DNA of 55,234 bases from Gnetum montanum (GCA_015680685.1 MNCI01028403.1:279435-334668); one strand, 5' to 3'. Shown: positions 20,064 to 30,546, counted from the first letter of the stretch. The notes: generated by a model not told the origin, from the letters alone. Made by a program: numbers and translations.

Positions 20064-23000
20064 ATGAAGGTCCTCTCTTGGAATTGCAGGGGCCAGGGTA
20101 CCCCATAGAAAAGGCATACCCTACATTGTATGGTGCAAGATGAGAGGTGTGACATTGTGTGCTTGTAAGAAACAAAAATTTAGCAGAAGGAAGCTCAGGT
20201 GCTCCAATGGCCGGGGTGGCATAGCCACCTAGCTCCCAGCAGGGGGTGCACGGGCAACCTCATGATCCTCACCAAGGTGGACTCGTACGTCCTGGATATT
20301 TTTGACTAGTGCATCATGGTGCACCTACCAAGGTCGAACGTGTGGGTTACCAACGTTTATGGTGCCCAGTAATGGTAGGATTGCCTTAAAGAGCTATCTC
20401 GGATCGCGGGGCTGGTTCCCAACAAGGCCAGCTGGTTACTGATCGGCGAATTCAACCAAAGGCTCTACAGCTGGGAGAAGACTGAAGAAAATATGGCAAA
20501 GCCCCCAGGGGCACCCGAAATGCTCACGCTATTACAACGTAATGATTTGACCAACATGGAAATTGTGAGGTGCAAGTACACTTGGAGCAACCGTAGGCAA
20601 GGCGTAGCGAGGGTTCAATCCTAGATTGACCAGGTGTGGGTCAGTTAGACGTTACTAACCAATTAGGAAATCGAAGCCTAGGGAGGTGCTCGTATGGCAT
20701 CTGACCACTGGTCCATCCTCTGCCAGCTGGAATGTGACATGTTCCAGCACCCCCATCCCTTCTAATTTGAATGCACCTGGCTATGCAAGCCGTGGCTGGG
20801 AGAACTGGTGCAGGACATCTGGCAGGAATACACAACCTCGGTGGACTTGTGCGAATTCCTAAAAAATGGTTTAAGGACCCTCAAAAATCAAATTAAAAAT
20901 ATAGGCACTGTAGAAAAATATAGCTTCAAAAGATACCAAAATCATCTCTAGGCTAAGCTACAGGATATTCAGACACAACAGGAGGAAGGAGTAGACCACA
21001 CAGGAGAGGAACTCGTCCTACAAGCCAAGCTACAACTTTTTCACCATGAAGAGGAAGAATACTGGTGCCAACGGGCTCGTGTGTAGTGGCTGAGGGTAGG
21101 GGATTAGCACACAAAATTCTTTTTTGCTGCCACGAAGGTGCACCATGGAACCCATCAGAAAACGATGTAGCGTCTCATGCAAGGAGAATCACATCCACGG
21201 TCTGGCGCTAACAACCTCCTGCAATACTGGTAACAGGTCAGGAAATGGTAGCTGACAGAACCGATTTCTGTGCTAGTGGGAAAAATTTTAAATCCGGTTG
21301 ATAATTTTTGGCTCCTACAACCATTCTCGTGCCAGGAGCTCCACGATGCACTGCAGAATATGCCAGAAAACAAGGCACTAGGGCCAGATGGCTGGCCCAT
21401 TGAACTGTTTCATGAATTCAAGGACGTTCTCGGGGTGAACCTACTAGATGCCTTCAACCACATGCTGGCGTGGCGTTAGGTCCGAAAAGAAATCAACTGC
21501 TCTCGTGTGGTACTACCACCAAAGATGGAAAATCCCACATCCCCAGGTCATTTCCACCCCATCGAAGTCTGCAACTCCTTGCTGAGGTTATTTTCTCGCT
21601 TGCTTGTTGCCAGGCTGCGACTGCTCATGGCACATCTAGTGGGAAAGCACCAAGCCACCTTTATGAAGGGTCGTCACCTTCAAGACCAAGTCCTGCTACT
21701 ACAAGAAATTCAGCACTCCCTTTGGGCTACCAAATTATCGGGCCTCTGCATCAAGTTGGACATTACCAAGGCATACGATTTCGTCAGTTGGGCCGCCCTG
21801 AGAATGGTGTTACACGCAAAAGGATTTGACAAGGCTTTTGTTGATCTCTGCTTGTAGATCCAACAGGGAGGGTGATACTCGTTGTATATTGATGGGAAAC
21901 TATGGGGCTTTCACAGGATTGGACGCGGGCTTCGTCAAGGAGATCCTCTCTAACCACTCCTTTTCCTAATGATGATGGACGTCCTACAAACATACTATGT
22001 GGAATAAGGGGTCTAGGGGTTAAATATGCACAGCATCCCATGTCTCACTGTCTATTACAGCAGGGCCACAGTGCCGCAGGCCAGGGCATTAATGAAGGTG
22101 TTGAATCGGTTGCACCTGTAGGTGGGCCTGGCGCCCAACCCAGGGAAATCAAAATTATATTTCACACACACTGATCCTTTGGTACATAGCAAGATCATCC
22201 AAATCTTGGGGATTCTACCAGGGGAGGCAGATGGCAAATATCTGGGCATTCCCATCTACAACTGGCATAGACAACAAACCTAGCAGGTGCTCATTGCATT
22301 AATTCAAAGATGCACGACACACCGGATGAATAGCTTCCTGTACCACAAAGGGAGGATTGTGCTGGCATCCACTATGTTGGGGGCCATGACGAGGTTTGCT
22401 GCCTCGATGGCCTTCCCTCCCTTATGAGCCGTCACAAAGATTGACAAGATTATACGTGACTTTGTGTGGTCTGGCGGCAAGGGGGGAAAAAGATGGACCT
22501 GTTGGCATGGGTCAAAATCGCATGGCCCCATTATGCAGGGGGGGTTGGCATACTCCCCATCACACTTGAGGCAGCCTTAGGTCATCAAAGACTCCTCCAG
22601 CGACTTTCCACAATGAACGAGGACCCTTACCTCTGGGTTTAAATCCTGAGGAAGAAATACAGCCCCTGGAAAGCGGTCAATTTTGACTCTCACATATGGA
22701 GGCAGCTCTTCGCATAGGTAAGATCACTAGGCAATGTATAGGAGATCTCCCTACACCCTCAACAGCTCCTCCATAAACAGTTCCCAACTGATTCGCGTTG
22801 GATGAAGCTATGGAAGGGCATCCTTCCAGAAAAATTAAAATGTTTAGGTGGCTAATCCTCAACCAAGCCCTTCCCGTTCGAGCCGCTCTACAGACATGTG
22901 GCCTGGCAATCAGTACGCAGTTCCCTCTGTGTAATCAACATGCAGAAACGCTGCAGCACTTCGTGCATGAATGCCACATGACTAGGCAGTTATGGAGAAT

Positions 23001-23200
23001 GATGGGACTCCACGTTCTAGATTTCTCTGGCAATTCATCGACGCTGGCGACACTCTGGATCCTGTGGCAGGCCAGGAATGATTGCATTTTTAAAGGGGCG
23101 GAACTCCCTCCTGCGAACGTTCTATCTAGCAGGATTTGTAACCTCTAGCATGAAATTATCACCGCAATGGATCCTCACATCCACTTTGAGCGACTTGTTA
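20064..23200 (+). pseudogene. LINE ORF2: endonuclease, reverse transcriptase, zf-RVT (broken)
   Basis: Starts MKVLSWNCRGQGTP at 20,064, the usual start of plant L1 ORF2. Endonuclease: N-terminal WNCRG, LLIGEFNQ near 20,436 (normally GDFN) and SDHWSIL near 20,700. The linker QWLRVGDQHTKFFFAATKV is near 21,090 if the first codon TAG is read as Gln. RT: NKALGPDGWPIELFHEF near 21,370, QATFMKGRHLQDQ near 21,650, KLDITKAYDFVSW near 21,755, GRGLRQGDPL near 21,920. The YADD box is not readable, apparently lost to small changes near 22,040. zf-RVT: KMFRWLILNQALPVRAALQT near 22,840 and ETLQHFVHECHMTRQLW near 22,950. The enzyme nicks target DNA and copies LINE RNA there. Confidence 0.85.
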
Positions 23201-23239
23201 CAGCCCTCCAACGTTGCCCAAACCTTTGGTGTTGGGTCT

Positions 23240-23790
23240 TGCGCATGAGGTGGATACAAATTCTGCCCAAAATGATGGTTGACCCTGAGATGGACATACA
23301 ATCCTTCTACACGAATTGGGGTGAGGAAACTACTGTGTTCAAGGAACGCTATATTACAATTACAGTTGAGTCAATTGTTGCCGTGATTAGAGCGCCCATC
23401 AGAGGAGCTCACATCCCCCCAGACATATTAGGGAGACGACCCTCTCTCCAGATTGGAAGGTGACGGCGAAGTTGGTGGAGCGGTGTTTCATCCACTCTGG
23501 TTCGCATCATAAATTTAAAGGGGTGCATTTTAGGTTCCGCCATTGCATGCAGGATGGAACTCCCATTAACCTTCCGCTATTCCTTTGGGAGTCCATGAGG
23601 TGGCAACATCCTGGCAGGCATCCAGGGGTGATTCGAGCGCTGTGGCTGGCCAATCCCCCCACCCTCCTGCTTCAACCAACAAATCATCTAGAGCCAGAAC
23701 AGCAACAAGAGCGAACATAGCAGGTTTCCGGCGGTGTCACAATGCGAAATGTGATCACCCCCCATAACACTATCCAGGGACAGGATCCCC
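23240..23790 (+). pseudogene. Plant-transposon-protein-like domain fused to the LINE 3' end
   Basis: In the same frame as zf-RVT the sequence continues with MDIQSFYTNWGEETTVFKER and then VESIVAVIRAPIRGAHIP. After a frameshift at 23,461 comes KLVERCFIHSGSHHKFKG, then LPLFLWESMRWQ. The order FY.N ... I...I..P..G ... H....R....Y resembles the Pfam 'putative plant transposon protein' family (Transposase_32), often found in Athila-type and antisense ORFs. It is not a usual part of L1 ORF2. Either a transduced 3' segment or a recombination product is possible. Assignment is by eye only. Confidence 0.45.
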
Positions 23791-24294
23791 TGAGATAGAC
23801 CTTGGAGGAGGAGAGGCCAGAGTTAAAACATGGAACCACTAGCAACATAAGGAAGAAAAACCCGACACCCCCTGCACAGTCGTCTTTCCAGACGCTGTGT
23901 TGGATCGAGGGCGTTCTCAAAGACCATAAGACCACCATCGCCCAGATTATTGAAGAAAATCGATGTCGTCGTGCGACCGGGTCAGGGCAGCTCGGTACTA
24001 GCAGCAACTAGTCAAAAAGAATCAACATTCCAGACACAAATCTCCCAAATGTTAGCCGGGGAGGGAGGGCATGATGCCCTGGGGGGAGTCCTTCAGGAAT
24101 GTTTGATAATTAACATCTGGGGATGGGTTGGCCGTCCACCGGTAGGGATGCCCACGGTGGGCTTATCCTTGGGGATCACCGGGTGATTATTCTTTGCCGG
24201 TGTGGGGCCAGCGTCCCTGGCCTACGCTGTACAGCTGTATAGCCATTTTTTTTGGAATATACATTTTGCTTGACCTTTTTTGAAAAAAAAAAAT
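23791..24294 (+). other. LINE 3' untranslated region and A-tail
   Basis: G+C-rich text without a clear frame. It ends in CTTGACCTTTTTTGA followed by eleven A residues, directly before the target duplication. Confidence 0.7.
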
Positions 24295-24307
24295 TGTTGT
24301 CATAGTT
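24295..24307. repeat. Target-site duplication of the LINE, right copy
   Basis: TGTTGTCATAGTT, one mismatch from 18,616-18,628. Confidence 0.8.
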
Positions 24308-24409
24308 TGTAAAATTAAAGGGATTGCTAACTAGAGGAGCCATAGGTTGATTGGCTACCATCCTAGTTTGAATCCTTATTGGGATAGAGCTTGGAGAACT
24401 TGAAGCCAA
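24308..24409 (-). pseudogene. N-terminus of gag of element C
   Basis: ATG at 24,409 on the minus strand reads MASSSPSSIPIRIQTRMV, then SNPFNFTNYDNN up to the LINE junction. The open frame then enters the LINE tail by chance. The gag resumes at 18,628. The start lies about 560 bp inside the primer site. Confidence 0.6.
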
Positions 24410-24974
24410 TTGTCTCTTTAAGGTAAAATGATGAGAAATTGTTCGGTTAGGGGCAGTGGTAAGATCCTTGACTCATAAACTAAAAAGACCAAGTAATGTA
24501 AATTCTAGTAAACTATAAAAAATAAAGAAAATAAGGAATATTTATATATTATTATTTTAAAAGAAGAAAAATATTGAAATTGTGTGTGTGTGTGTATAAT
24601 TTTAAAGAAATTCAATAAATGCAGAATTTTGGAAAAGTAAACTTTAAAATAGAATGATGTTATTAATAAACACCACCTTACTAAAGTTAGACTAAGGTAA
24701 GCACCACCAACATAAAAACCAGAAAACAGAAACAAGAAAGTGAAGGTTTAGGAATTTGGAAAGGAAACTTAAACAAGACAATAGAAATTGGAATATAGAC
24801 AAGAAACAAGAACCTAGAAACAAGAAAATAGAAATGGGAAACATAAATAGGCTAATGAAGCTTTAGGTAACCTGAAAGTAAACAAAAATTGTAACATACA
24901 AACAAAAATTGAAAGTAGATAATTGACAATAGAAACAGGAAATAGAAAAGCTAATGTTTAGGAGACAAAAACTA
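24410..24974 (-). other. 5' leader of element C
   Basis: AT-rich. Contains a (TG)n run near 24,581-24,595 and several AGAAACAAGAAA-like words at 24,720-24,950. No gene seen. Confidence 0.45.
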
Positions 24975-24991
24975 CCCTCCTTCTAGTGCCA
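24975..24991 (-). other. Primer-binding site of element C (tRNA-Asn type)
   Basis: CCCTCCTTCTAGTGCCA on the plus strand differs from the expected tRNA-Asn end (CCCTCCTTCTAGCGCCA) by one base. Ten bases separate it from the TG of the LTR at 25,002, the same spacing as in element A. Confidence 0.75.
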
Positions 24992-25001
24992 AAAAGGAGG
25001 A

Positions 25002-26390
25002 TGTTGATACATAAATATGAGTCACAAAGTGACACCCTCAGAAAATTCATTTTAAGAAACTATTACCTGGGGTGTATCTCATATGGGTATGTAAACTTGG
25101 AAACAATATTAGCAAGTAAGGGCAACATAGTGTTTTAACAAACAAAAACCATTATATTTAAGAATACTGATAACTTTAAAGGAGCAGAGTTTAGAAAAAG
25201 CATGTGATGAATTTTCAAATTAAGCTTGGTGGCTGAATGATAATAATAATTGATCACTAATGCAGTGTATAGGATTTTTTAGAATGAACCTAAGATCATT
25301 CACAAAGTAAACTTTAGGAAATAAATTAACAACTTGGCAAGGAATATTGAATAAAAGTAACTATGCATGAAATAGGTTCTGAAACTGAGCATATAAAATA
25401 ATCATTAACCAAAAGAGAAAATAACATAAACTTCCAACACAAGCAAAGGGCTTTGTAATTAAACAATATCCCTTGACTTCATATGACTAAGTTCCTAATA
25501 ATGACGGAAGCTTACATACAAAATAAACAGCAAGTTAAAGAGAAAATAATTGAAATTTTCAATAGAAGCATAAGGCTCTGTATTTAAAATCATATCTCTT
25601 GACTGCATATGAATAAGTGCACAACAAAGACTAGAGATCATAGCTTTTGGAATAACAAATAAAAAAAGCTTGGTTGGAACAAAAAACTTAGCTCAATATA
25701 CAGCCCTAGATTTTGTTGGCAAGATGGATAGCCTCTTGCATAATCTTGTTTGCCCATGCCTCCAAGAGGCACACTGCGTCTAACAAATCTATGTCCTTCC
25801 TACTCTGATCCTTTCAAAGCCCTTAATAGAACTCCTTCCTTCTTATAGCACCCCAAAATTGGTCCAATAATGAATCTAGAGAAAAGGATTCCCCAAAACC
25901 CTCCCCCTCCCTCGAAATTCTTCTTTTGCTAAAGATTGGTCTTCGAAAGATTGATGATCGTGAAGATCCAGTTAAGAAGTTCACAAAAATTGTTGATGCC
26001 ATGGCTACTGTGGCTACTACCGCACTTTGTACTTCATACTGGTCTTGAATACTCATGCTGGAATGCACCTGAAAATGTTGTGAGGGCAACGTGAGCATCA
26101 TCATGCACATACCTATTATGGTTCAAAAAGCGCAGTTCGCTGAAGCACTATAGGAGTCGTCAACATGTCCCCAAACTGCTGGGCCACACTAGAAACCACA
26201 TTATCAGGGAAAGTTGCCTGCCAAGACTCTGGGTATGAGTGGACCCGCCATAGCATGTGCCTTGTACTGCCTACCTCAGATGATAATACGGGCCTATCGC
26301 TGTCATTGGATTCATTATCAAGCTTGGTCCAGTTGTTGAGGTCTGTTGTGCTTTGTTAAAGGTCGTTTCTAAACAAAACTTGAGCCGTGC
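25002..26390 (-). other. Probable start of the 5' LTR of element C; no gene identified
   Basis: Begins TGTTGATACATAAATATGAG next to the primer site. The outer LTR end is not fixed because no second copy is in the window. A diverged direct repeat is visible near 25,425-25,510 and 25,550-25,625 (AAGG(G)CTTTGTA-TT-AAA...TGACTTCATATGA versus AGGCTCTGTATTTAAA...TGACTGCATATGAA). Open frames at 25,823-26,110 (minus) and 26,165-26,359 (plus) match nothing I recognise. Confidence 0.4.
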
Positions 26391-26609
26391 ATGCTGCCAA
26401 TCTCATTAAAAGCACAAGAGGCGGGCAGGATAAAGATACTCTTGGAGTTTCTTATTATTGGAATAAAACATAAGGGAACTTTCCCAGGTGTAAGTGAAAG
26501 ATTTGGAATTCCCCATTTAGCGGTTCGTAACACTATGCTCACCGTTTGCATGGCAGTTATTGATAAGTTAATGGTAGCCGTCAGAGGTACGACCGACTTG
26601 CATGAATAG
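26391..26609 (+). pseudogene. Possible PIF/Harbinger-like transposase fragment
   Basis: The 72-codon frame reads KILLEFLIIGIKHKGTFPG, then SERFGIPHLAVRNTMLTVCM. This resembles the start of Harbinger-type (ALP1-like) transposases, where a 'L..L..G.S...L...FGIS.STV' helix precedes the DDE domain. No catalytic Asp or Glu follows. The flanking 26,610-27,120 region holds nothing I recognise. A chance resemblance is quite possible. Confidence 0.25.
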
Positions 26610-27120
26610 TTGCCGATGTGTTTTTAGGAGATTCTTAATTCAAAAGCTTCATTAACGGTGATAGAATGGGTGGCAGCATGTGCATTGTCAGCAATAGTTG
26701 AAGTTTTTGGCATTATTTATTTTTAGTCTCATTAGATTTGGATGAAGAGGGTATAATTTATGTGAGATTTGACATATCCGGGCATAATTTGTAAGCCATC
26801 TTTAGAATGAATTAGTCTTCCAACCTGTTGGCTTTTTTTTTTTTTTTTTCTTTACAGGTTGTCTGGGTTACTTTCTTCAAATCAGTTTTACTACACGCAT
26901 TCAAACGACGGGGACCTGTGTCCGCTGTCTCTTGTGAGCATGTTTTTTGGAAACTGATAAGAAGTATTGCAGTGATATTTATATATAACAGAAGAAAATA
27001 TATTAATTAATCTGAAATAAAGTTGGCTAAGGATAAAGGTGGCAGAGCCAGTTTATCCCATTCCATCGAAACATGGTTGGAACTTCAATGATAAAAGAAA
27101 CTAATTCTTATGCTAATTAA

Positions 27121-27713
27121 CTTTCCACAAATAGTCAGCAGACAGACCCAAGCTTCAGGACCTGATCTGTAGGCATAGGGCAAGAGATGAGTAGGGAGAT
27201 GAGGGAAGGCATGATGGACACAGACATAGATCAAAAGGGAACCACAAAGGGAACTCCCAAAGAATGCACAGGAACAGGAATGAACTCTGTGGACGGATGA
27301 CCAGGAAGGGTGCAGCTAATAGTTATGAGAGGCAGCCAACGAATGCACAGGGACAGGAATGAGCTCTGCCGATGGATGATTAGGAAGGGTGCAGCTAAGG
27401 GTTATGGGAGGATGAGAAGCAGAGGATCATAATAAGCAAAAATTAACACACCACGAGAAGGTGGTGATGGTAGGGAGGGTTGGTTGTCTGTGGGATAGGG
27501 ATGGACAGTGCAAGATAATTCTAGTTTTTTTATGTCATAGGGTAACCACATCTGGGGATGAAGATCATGTTTGGGATATGTGTCTGGTAAAGGCTGGGTC
27601 AGATTGATGCCAGGTGTTGCTTTTGCGCCCTGGGCTGGGCAGATTGTACATAATTTTCTAGTTCGAATAAATCCCAGTCTTTTCTTGAAAAAATCTTTCC
27701 ACAAATAGTCAGC
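27121..27713 (+). mobile_element. 555-bp A-tailed retroinsertion with 19-bp flanking duplication
   Basis: The 19-bp word CTTTCCACAAATAGTCAGC occurs at 27,121-27,139 and 27,695-27,713, followed both times by GACAG or AGACAG. The segment between ends TCTTTTCTTGAAAAAAT. That tail resembles the end of the LINE at 24,270 (GACCTTTTTTGA plus As). Long duplication plus A-tail indicate target-primed reverse transcription: a 5'-truncated LINE or a SINE borrowing a LINE tail. No internal pol III boxes were recognised. Confidence 0.6.
27262..27418 (+). repeat. Two tandem 79-bp units inside the retroinsertion
   Basis: GAATGCACAGGAACAGGAATG at 27,262 and GAATGCACAGGGACAGGAATG at 27,341 start near-identical units. 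Each includes GAAGGGTGCAGCTAA. Confidence 0.8.
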
Positions 27714-28798
27714 GACAGCCATTTTCACCTCGACTAATGGAAGTAATGTCAAAAGTATTCCACAAAATCTATTACCCCATTACGTTGCAGGTACACAAGT
27801 TGGCCCTAAACAATCATCGCTTGGAGTTGGACAGAAACATCAATCAACGTCAACTAAGCACTATGTTGATTATCTATCACCCACTGAAATCATTCTGGAA
27901 CAAGTTTGGGGTAACAGTGCATAATCATAGGAGAAGCCAGGCTGACCAATTTTCATCGATGATTAAAGGTCATTTACATCTTTGGACACCATGTGCATGC
28001 ATCATGGATTTTTTCTATGGCCATCCTGATTCGCTCTCTCCATTCAGATTCTGAAAATTGTATTTTAGAAACTTTGAAAACTTTCCCTTTTTCACCATTG
28101 AAAGTTTAATCTTTTTTACCGGTGGCTGATTGTAAAGCTTCCACTCATGTCTTTCCACATTGATACCCTTATTTGTTTTATCTAATTTTATGAAAAAATT
28201 TAAAACATAATCACCTTGCTAACATCAAAATTGCAGAGTTGTTGGTTATTCACCTATTCCTTGTGATAAAAAGAAGGGCCAAAGTTTGTGCACATCAATG
28301 TCTCATCTCAATTCTCTGTTCTTAGATTTATAATTGTTTTATAATGTTAGATTCTTCATGATCCTGAGATATACCAATCCTTAGCATTATATTACTAATA
28401 ATTTACCCATGCTTTGAGTTTCCAGCTAGCAATGCTATGGATGCATGCATTTGAAAGTCCTTAACATTATAGTTCATGTTGCATAAATAATTACTGGAAT
28501 ATCTGAAATGTCAAGTTTAGTTGTTCTTGAAGTATAAAACAAAAATGAAGAAAAAATTCCTCATGAAAAATAATAAATATGGAAACTCTTCAATTCAATG
28601 CATGCATTTCAAGATGGGTAACAGTGCATAATAAGGGATTACGAAAATCAATTAGATTTAGATTAAATCAATTAGAAATAAAACTATTGATTTAATAAAT
28701 TATTTTGTTGAAATATCGAAGGTTAGTAAAATTTGTGGTAATAAAATTTATTATCAAATTTAAATAAACTAGCACATGAATATATGAAGAGAATTTAA
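27714..28798. other. No gene recognised; small duplications
   Basis: An open frame at 27,737-28,054 (plus) matches nothing known to me. The 16-bp word GGTAACAGTGCATAAT occurs at about 27,906 and 28,616. The segment 28,012-28,092 is repeated directly at 30,420-30,512. Confidence 0.4.
28012..28092 (+). repeat. Direct repeat, left copy, flanking the transposase and gap
   Basis: Text around ATGGCCAT and CTCTCTCCATTCAGATTCTG followed by AAAATTGTATTTTAGAAACTTT. The right copy is at 30,420-30,512. Confidence 0.7.
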
Positions 28799-29680
28799 TT
28801 ATGTCATATATTCTACATTGGAAGGAGACATGCAAAACTCAACAATATGTTTAACAATCATTAAAAATGCATCTTCTTTTCTTGGTGCAAATTTTCTTCT
28901 CCACATGTACTCCATAAAATATGAGTCATGTAGCTCTTGTCATTATCCATTTCATGGAATATGAGTTTTCACTACTCACCATGTACTTTCAATAGTATTA
29001 GTATAAATACATGTATTTCAATCTTTAAAGTGCAATGAATGATTTACCATTCTATGATCGAATTGAAGTTGACGAAGCCATTCCGAGTCATAAGTTTTCC
29101 ACATGTCACTATATATAATGTTGTCATGTTTGATACATTCATAAATGCAATCTATCAATGTTTCTTTGCATCTATTTGGAACAACAATGAGAAACATATT
29201 ATTAGAATCTTGTTCAATTCCACCAAATACCCAACGATCTGGTACATGTCTACCTCTGTTGTATTTTTTCTTGTTAAATTTTGATTCATCAATATCTACA
29301 ATTTTTTTTAAACCTCCAATTTTTTGTAGATTCTTCAACAGAACATTTCTACAAAAACTAAACAAATCAACTACAGTATGTTTTGATACTTCATTTTCAA
29401 CCTCCACATAATCATTTGAGCATTTCCAACTTCAATCATACATAATTAATAAAAAAAAAATTTATATCCAATTTTGAATTTTGGAACCAGGTTCCATGAT
29501 GAATTTTTTCTTTAGCATCACATTAAGAACATATAAATCTTAATCCTTCTTTCTTGAAGCATCCCTTCTTATTTTCTTTAGTATTCTACAATTGGAGTAG
29601 ATTTTTTCTTTAGGTAAAAGACATAATTCTTGGCAAAACTCAATACAATCTTGTAATTTTTCATTTTTTCAATCAATAGT
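28799..29680 (-). pseudogene. ISXO2/Merlin-type DDE transposase (broken)
   Basis: A DNA-cutting transposase of the IS1595/IS1016-Merlin class. The N-terminal part near 29,650 has CRILKKIRRDASRKKD. The catalytic core at 29,407-29,018 reads VDIDESKFNKKKYNRGRHVP (first Asp), DRWVFGGIEQDSNN, then IIYSDMWKTYDSEW (second Asp) and MVNHSLHF. After a stop, NTIESTW (catalytic Glu, 28,979-28,999) is followed by SYFMEYMWRRKFAPRKEDAF. The frame ends at TAA, 28,799. All three catalytic residues survive, but several stops lie between the second Asp and the C-terminus. Merlin elements are known mainly from animals and protists, so a plant context is unexpected. Terminal inverted repeats were not found; the N run at 29,889 may hide one. 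Confidence 0.8.
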
Positions 29681-29888
29681 TACCTAGTCATAAAAGAACT
29701 TGGAAAAATAAAACTAACAATTATGAATAAATGTATTTGTATAGAGTACCAATTTAAATTAAAATATCTATCAATAACATAAAAGATATTTAAACTAAAG
29801 AAATTGAATATTGGAACTATATCTAGCATAACTATGATGATGATGATATGATGAACTATTATATTAAAGAATAAGAATCTAATAAAAA

Positions 29889-30298
29889 NNNNNNNNNNNN
29901 NNNNNNNNNNNNNNNNNNNNNNNNNNNNNNNNNNNNNNNNNNNNNNNNNNNNNNNNNNNNNNNNNNNNNNNNNNNNNNNNNNNNNNNNNNNNNNNNNNNN
30001 NNNNNNNNNNNNNNNNNNNNNNNNNNNNNNNNNNNNNNNNNNNNNNNNNNNNNNNNNNNNNNNNNNNNNNNNNNNNNNNNNNNNNNNNNNNNNNNNNNNN
30101 NNNNNNNNNNNNNNNNNNNNNNNNNNNNNNNNNNNNNNNNNNNNNNNNNNNNNNNNNNNNNNNNNNNNNNNNNNNNNNNNNNNNNNNNNNNNNNNNNNNN
30201 NNNNNNNNNNNNNNNNNNNNNNNNNNNNNNNNNNNNNNNNNNNNNNNNNNNNNNNNNNNNNNNNNNNNNNNNNNNNNNNNNNNNNNNNNNNNNNNNNN
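29889..30298. other. Assembly gap (410 N)
   Basis: Run of N. Order and distance across it are only as reliable as the scaffolding. Confidence 0.99.
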
Positions 30299-30419
30299 AA
30301 TATCAATTATTTATTTACCAGTTAATTAATTTATTAAATATTTATAATATTCCCAAAATATTATCTAAGAAAACAATGAATGCAATAAATTAAGTGATGA
30401 TATTTTTACGACATCCAGG

Positions 30420-30512
30420 AACAAGATGTCACATGGCCATTTTCTCTCTCCATTTAGATTTTAAAAATTGTATTTTGAAAACTTTGTATTTTAGAAACTT
30501 TCAAAATTTTTC
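30420..30512 (+). repeat. Direct repeat, right copy
   Basis: ATGGCCATTTTCTCTCTCCA then TTTAGATTTTAAAAATTGTA, an imperfect copy of 28,012-28,092 with an internal AACTTTGTATTTTAGAAACTTT insertion. Confidence 0.7.
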
Positions 30513-30546
30513 ATTTATGTTTAATTTTAATAAATTAATAAGAATN

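Larger units (their letters stand above)
18629..24294 (+). mobile_element. GC-rich L1-type LINE inserted in gag of element C
   Basis: About 5.67 kb with 13-bp flanking duplications, two ORFs in L1 order and an 11-A tail at 24,283. The composition is clearly richer in G+C than the flanking LTR elements. The 5' untranslated part is only 14 bp, so a small 5' truncation is possible. The frames hold many TAG stops at Gln positions and some frameshifts, so it no longer moves. It sits in a minus-strand gag whose two halves join cleanly once it is removed. Confidence 0.88.
9284..25001 (-). mobile_element. Element C: gypsy retrotransposon interrupted by A, E and a LINE
   Basis: Pieces on the minus strand read in order once insertions are removed: primer site 24,975-24,991, gag start 24,409-24,308, [LINE], gag middle 18,615-17,840, [element E], gag end 12,164-11,867, protease near 11,480-10,900, archaeal-type RNase H 10,605-10,270, RT 9,880-9,284, [element A]. 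The target duplications at both the LINE and E junctions confirm that these gag pieces were once contiguous. Integrase is not in the window. The 5' LTR begins at 25,002. Confidence 0.8.

Noticed and set aside
19414-20175. Several overlapping frames on both strands
   Set aside because: Shadows of the GC-rich LINE ORF1 tail and ORF2 start.
24438-24510. tRNA-like text (GGGGCAGTGGTAAGATCC, CTCATAA loop)
   Set aside because: D-arm and anticodon-like parts are visible but no TΨC arm or acceptor stem pairs. It is most likely a chance or a decayed tRNA-derived piece.
25823-26359. Two open frames suggesting a host gene
   Set aside because: No known domain on either strand, no splice-consistent extension. 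Too little to call a gene.
27402-27752. 116-codon minus-strand frame
   Set aside because: Runs across the retroinsertion and its duplication in antisense; an accident of the insertion.
29680-30306. 208-codon open frame on the minus strand
   Set aside because: Mostly the N run; nothing real can be read.
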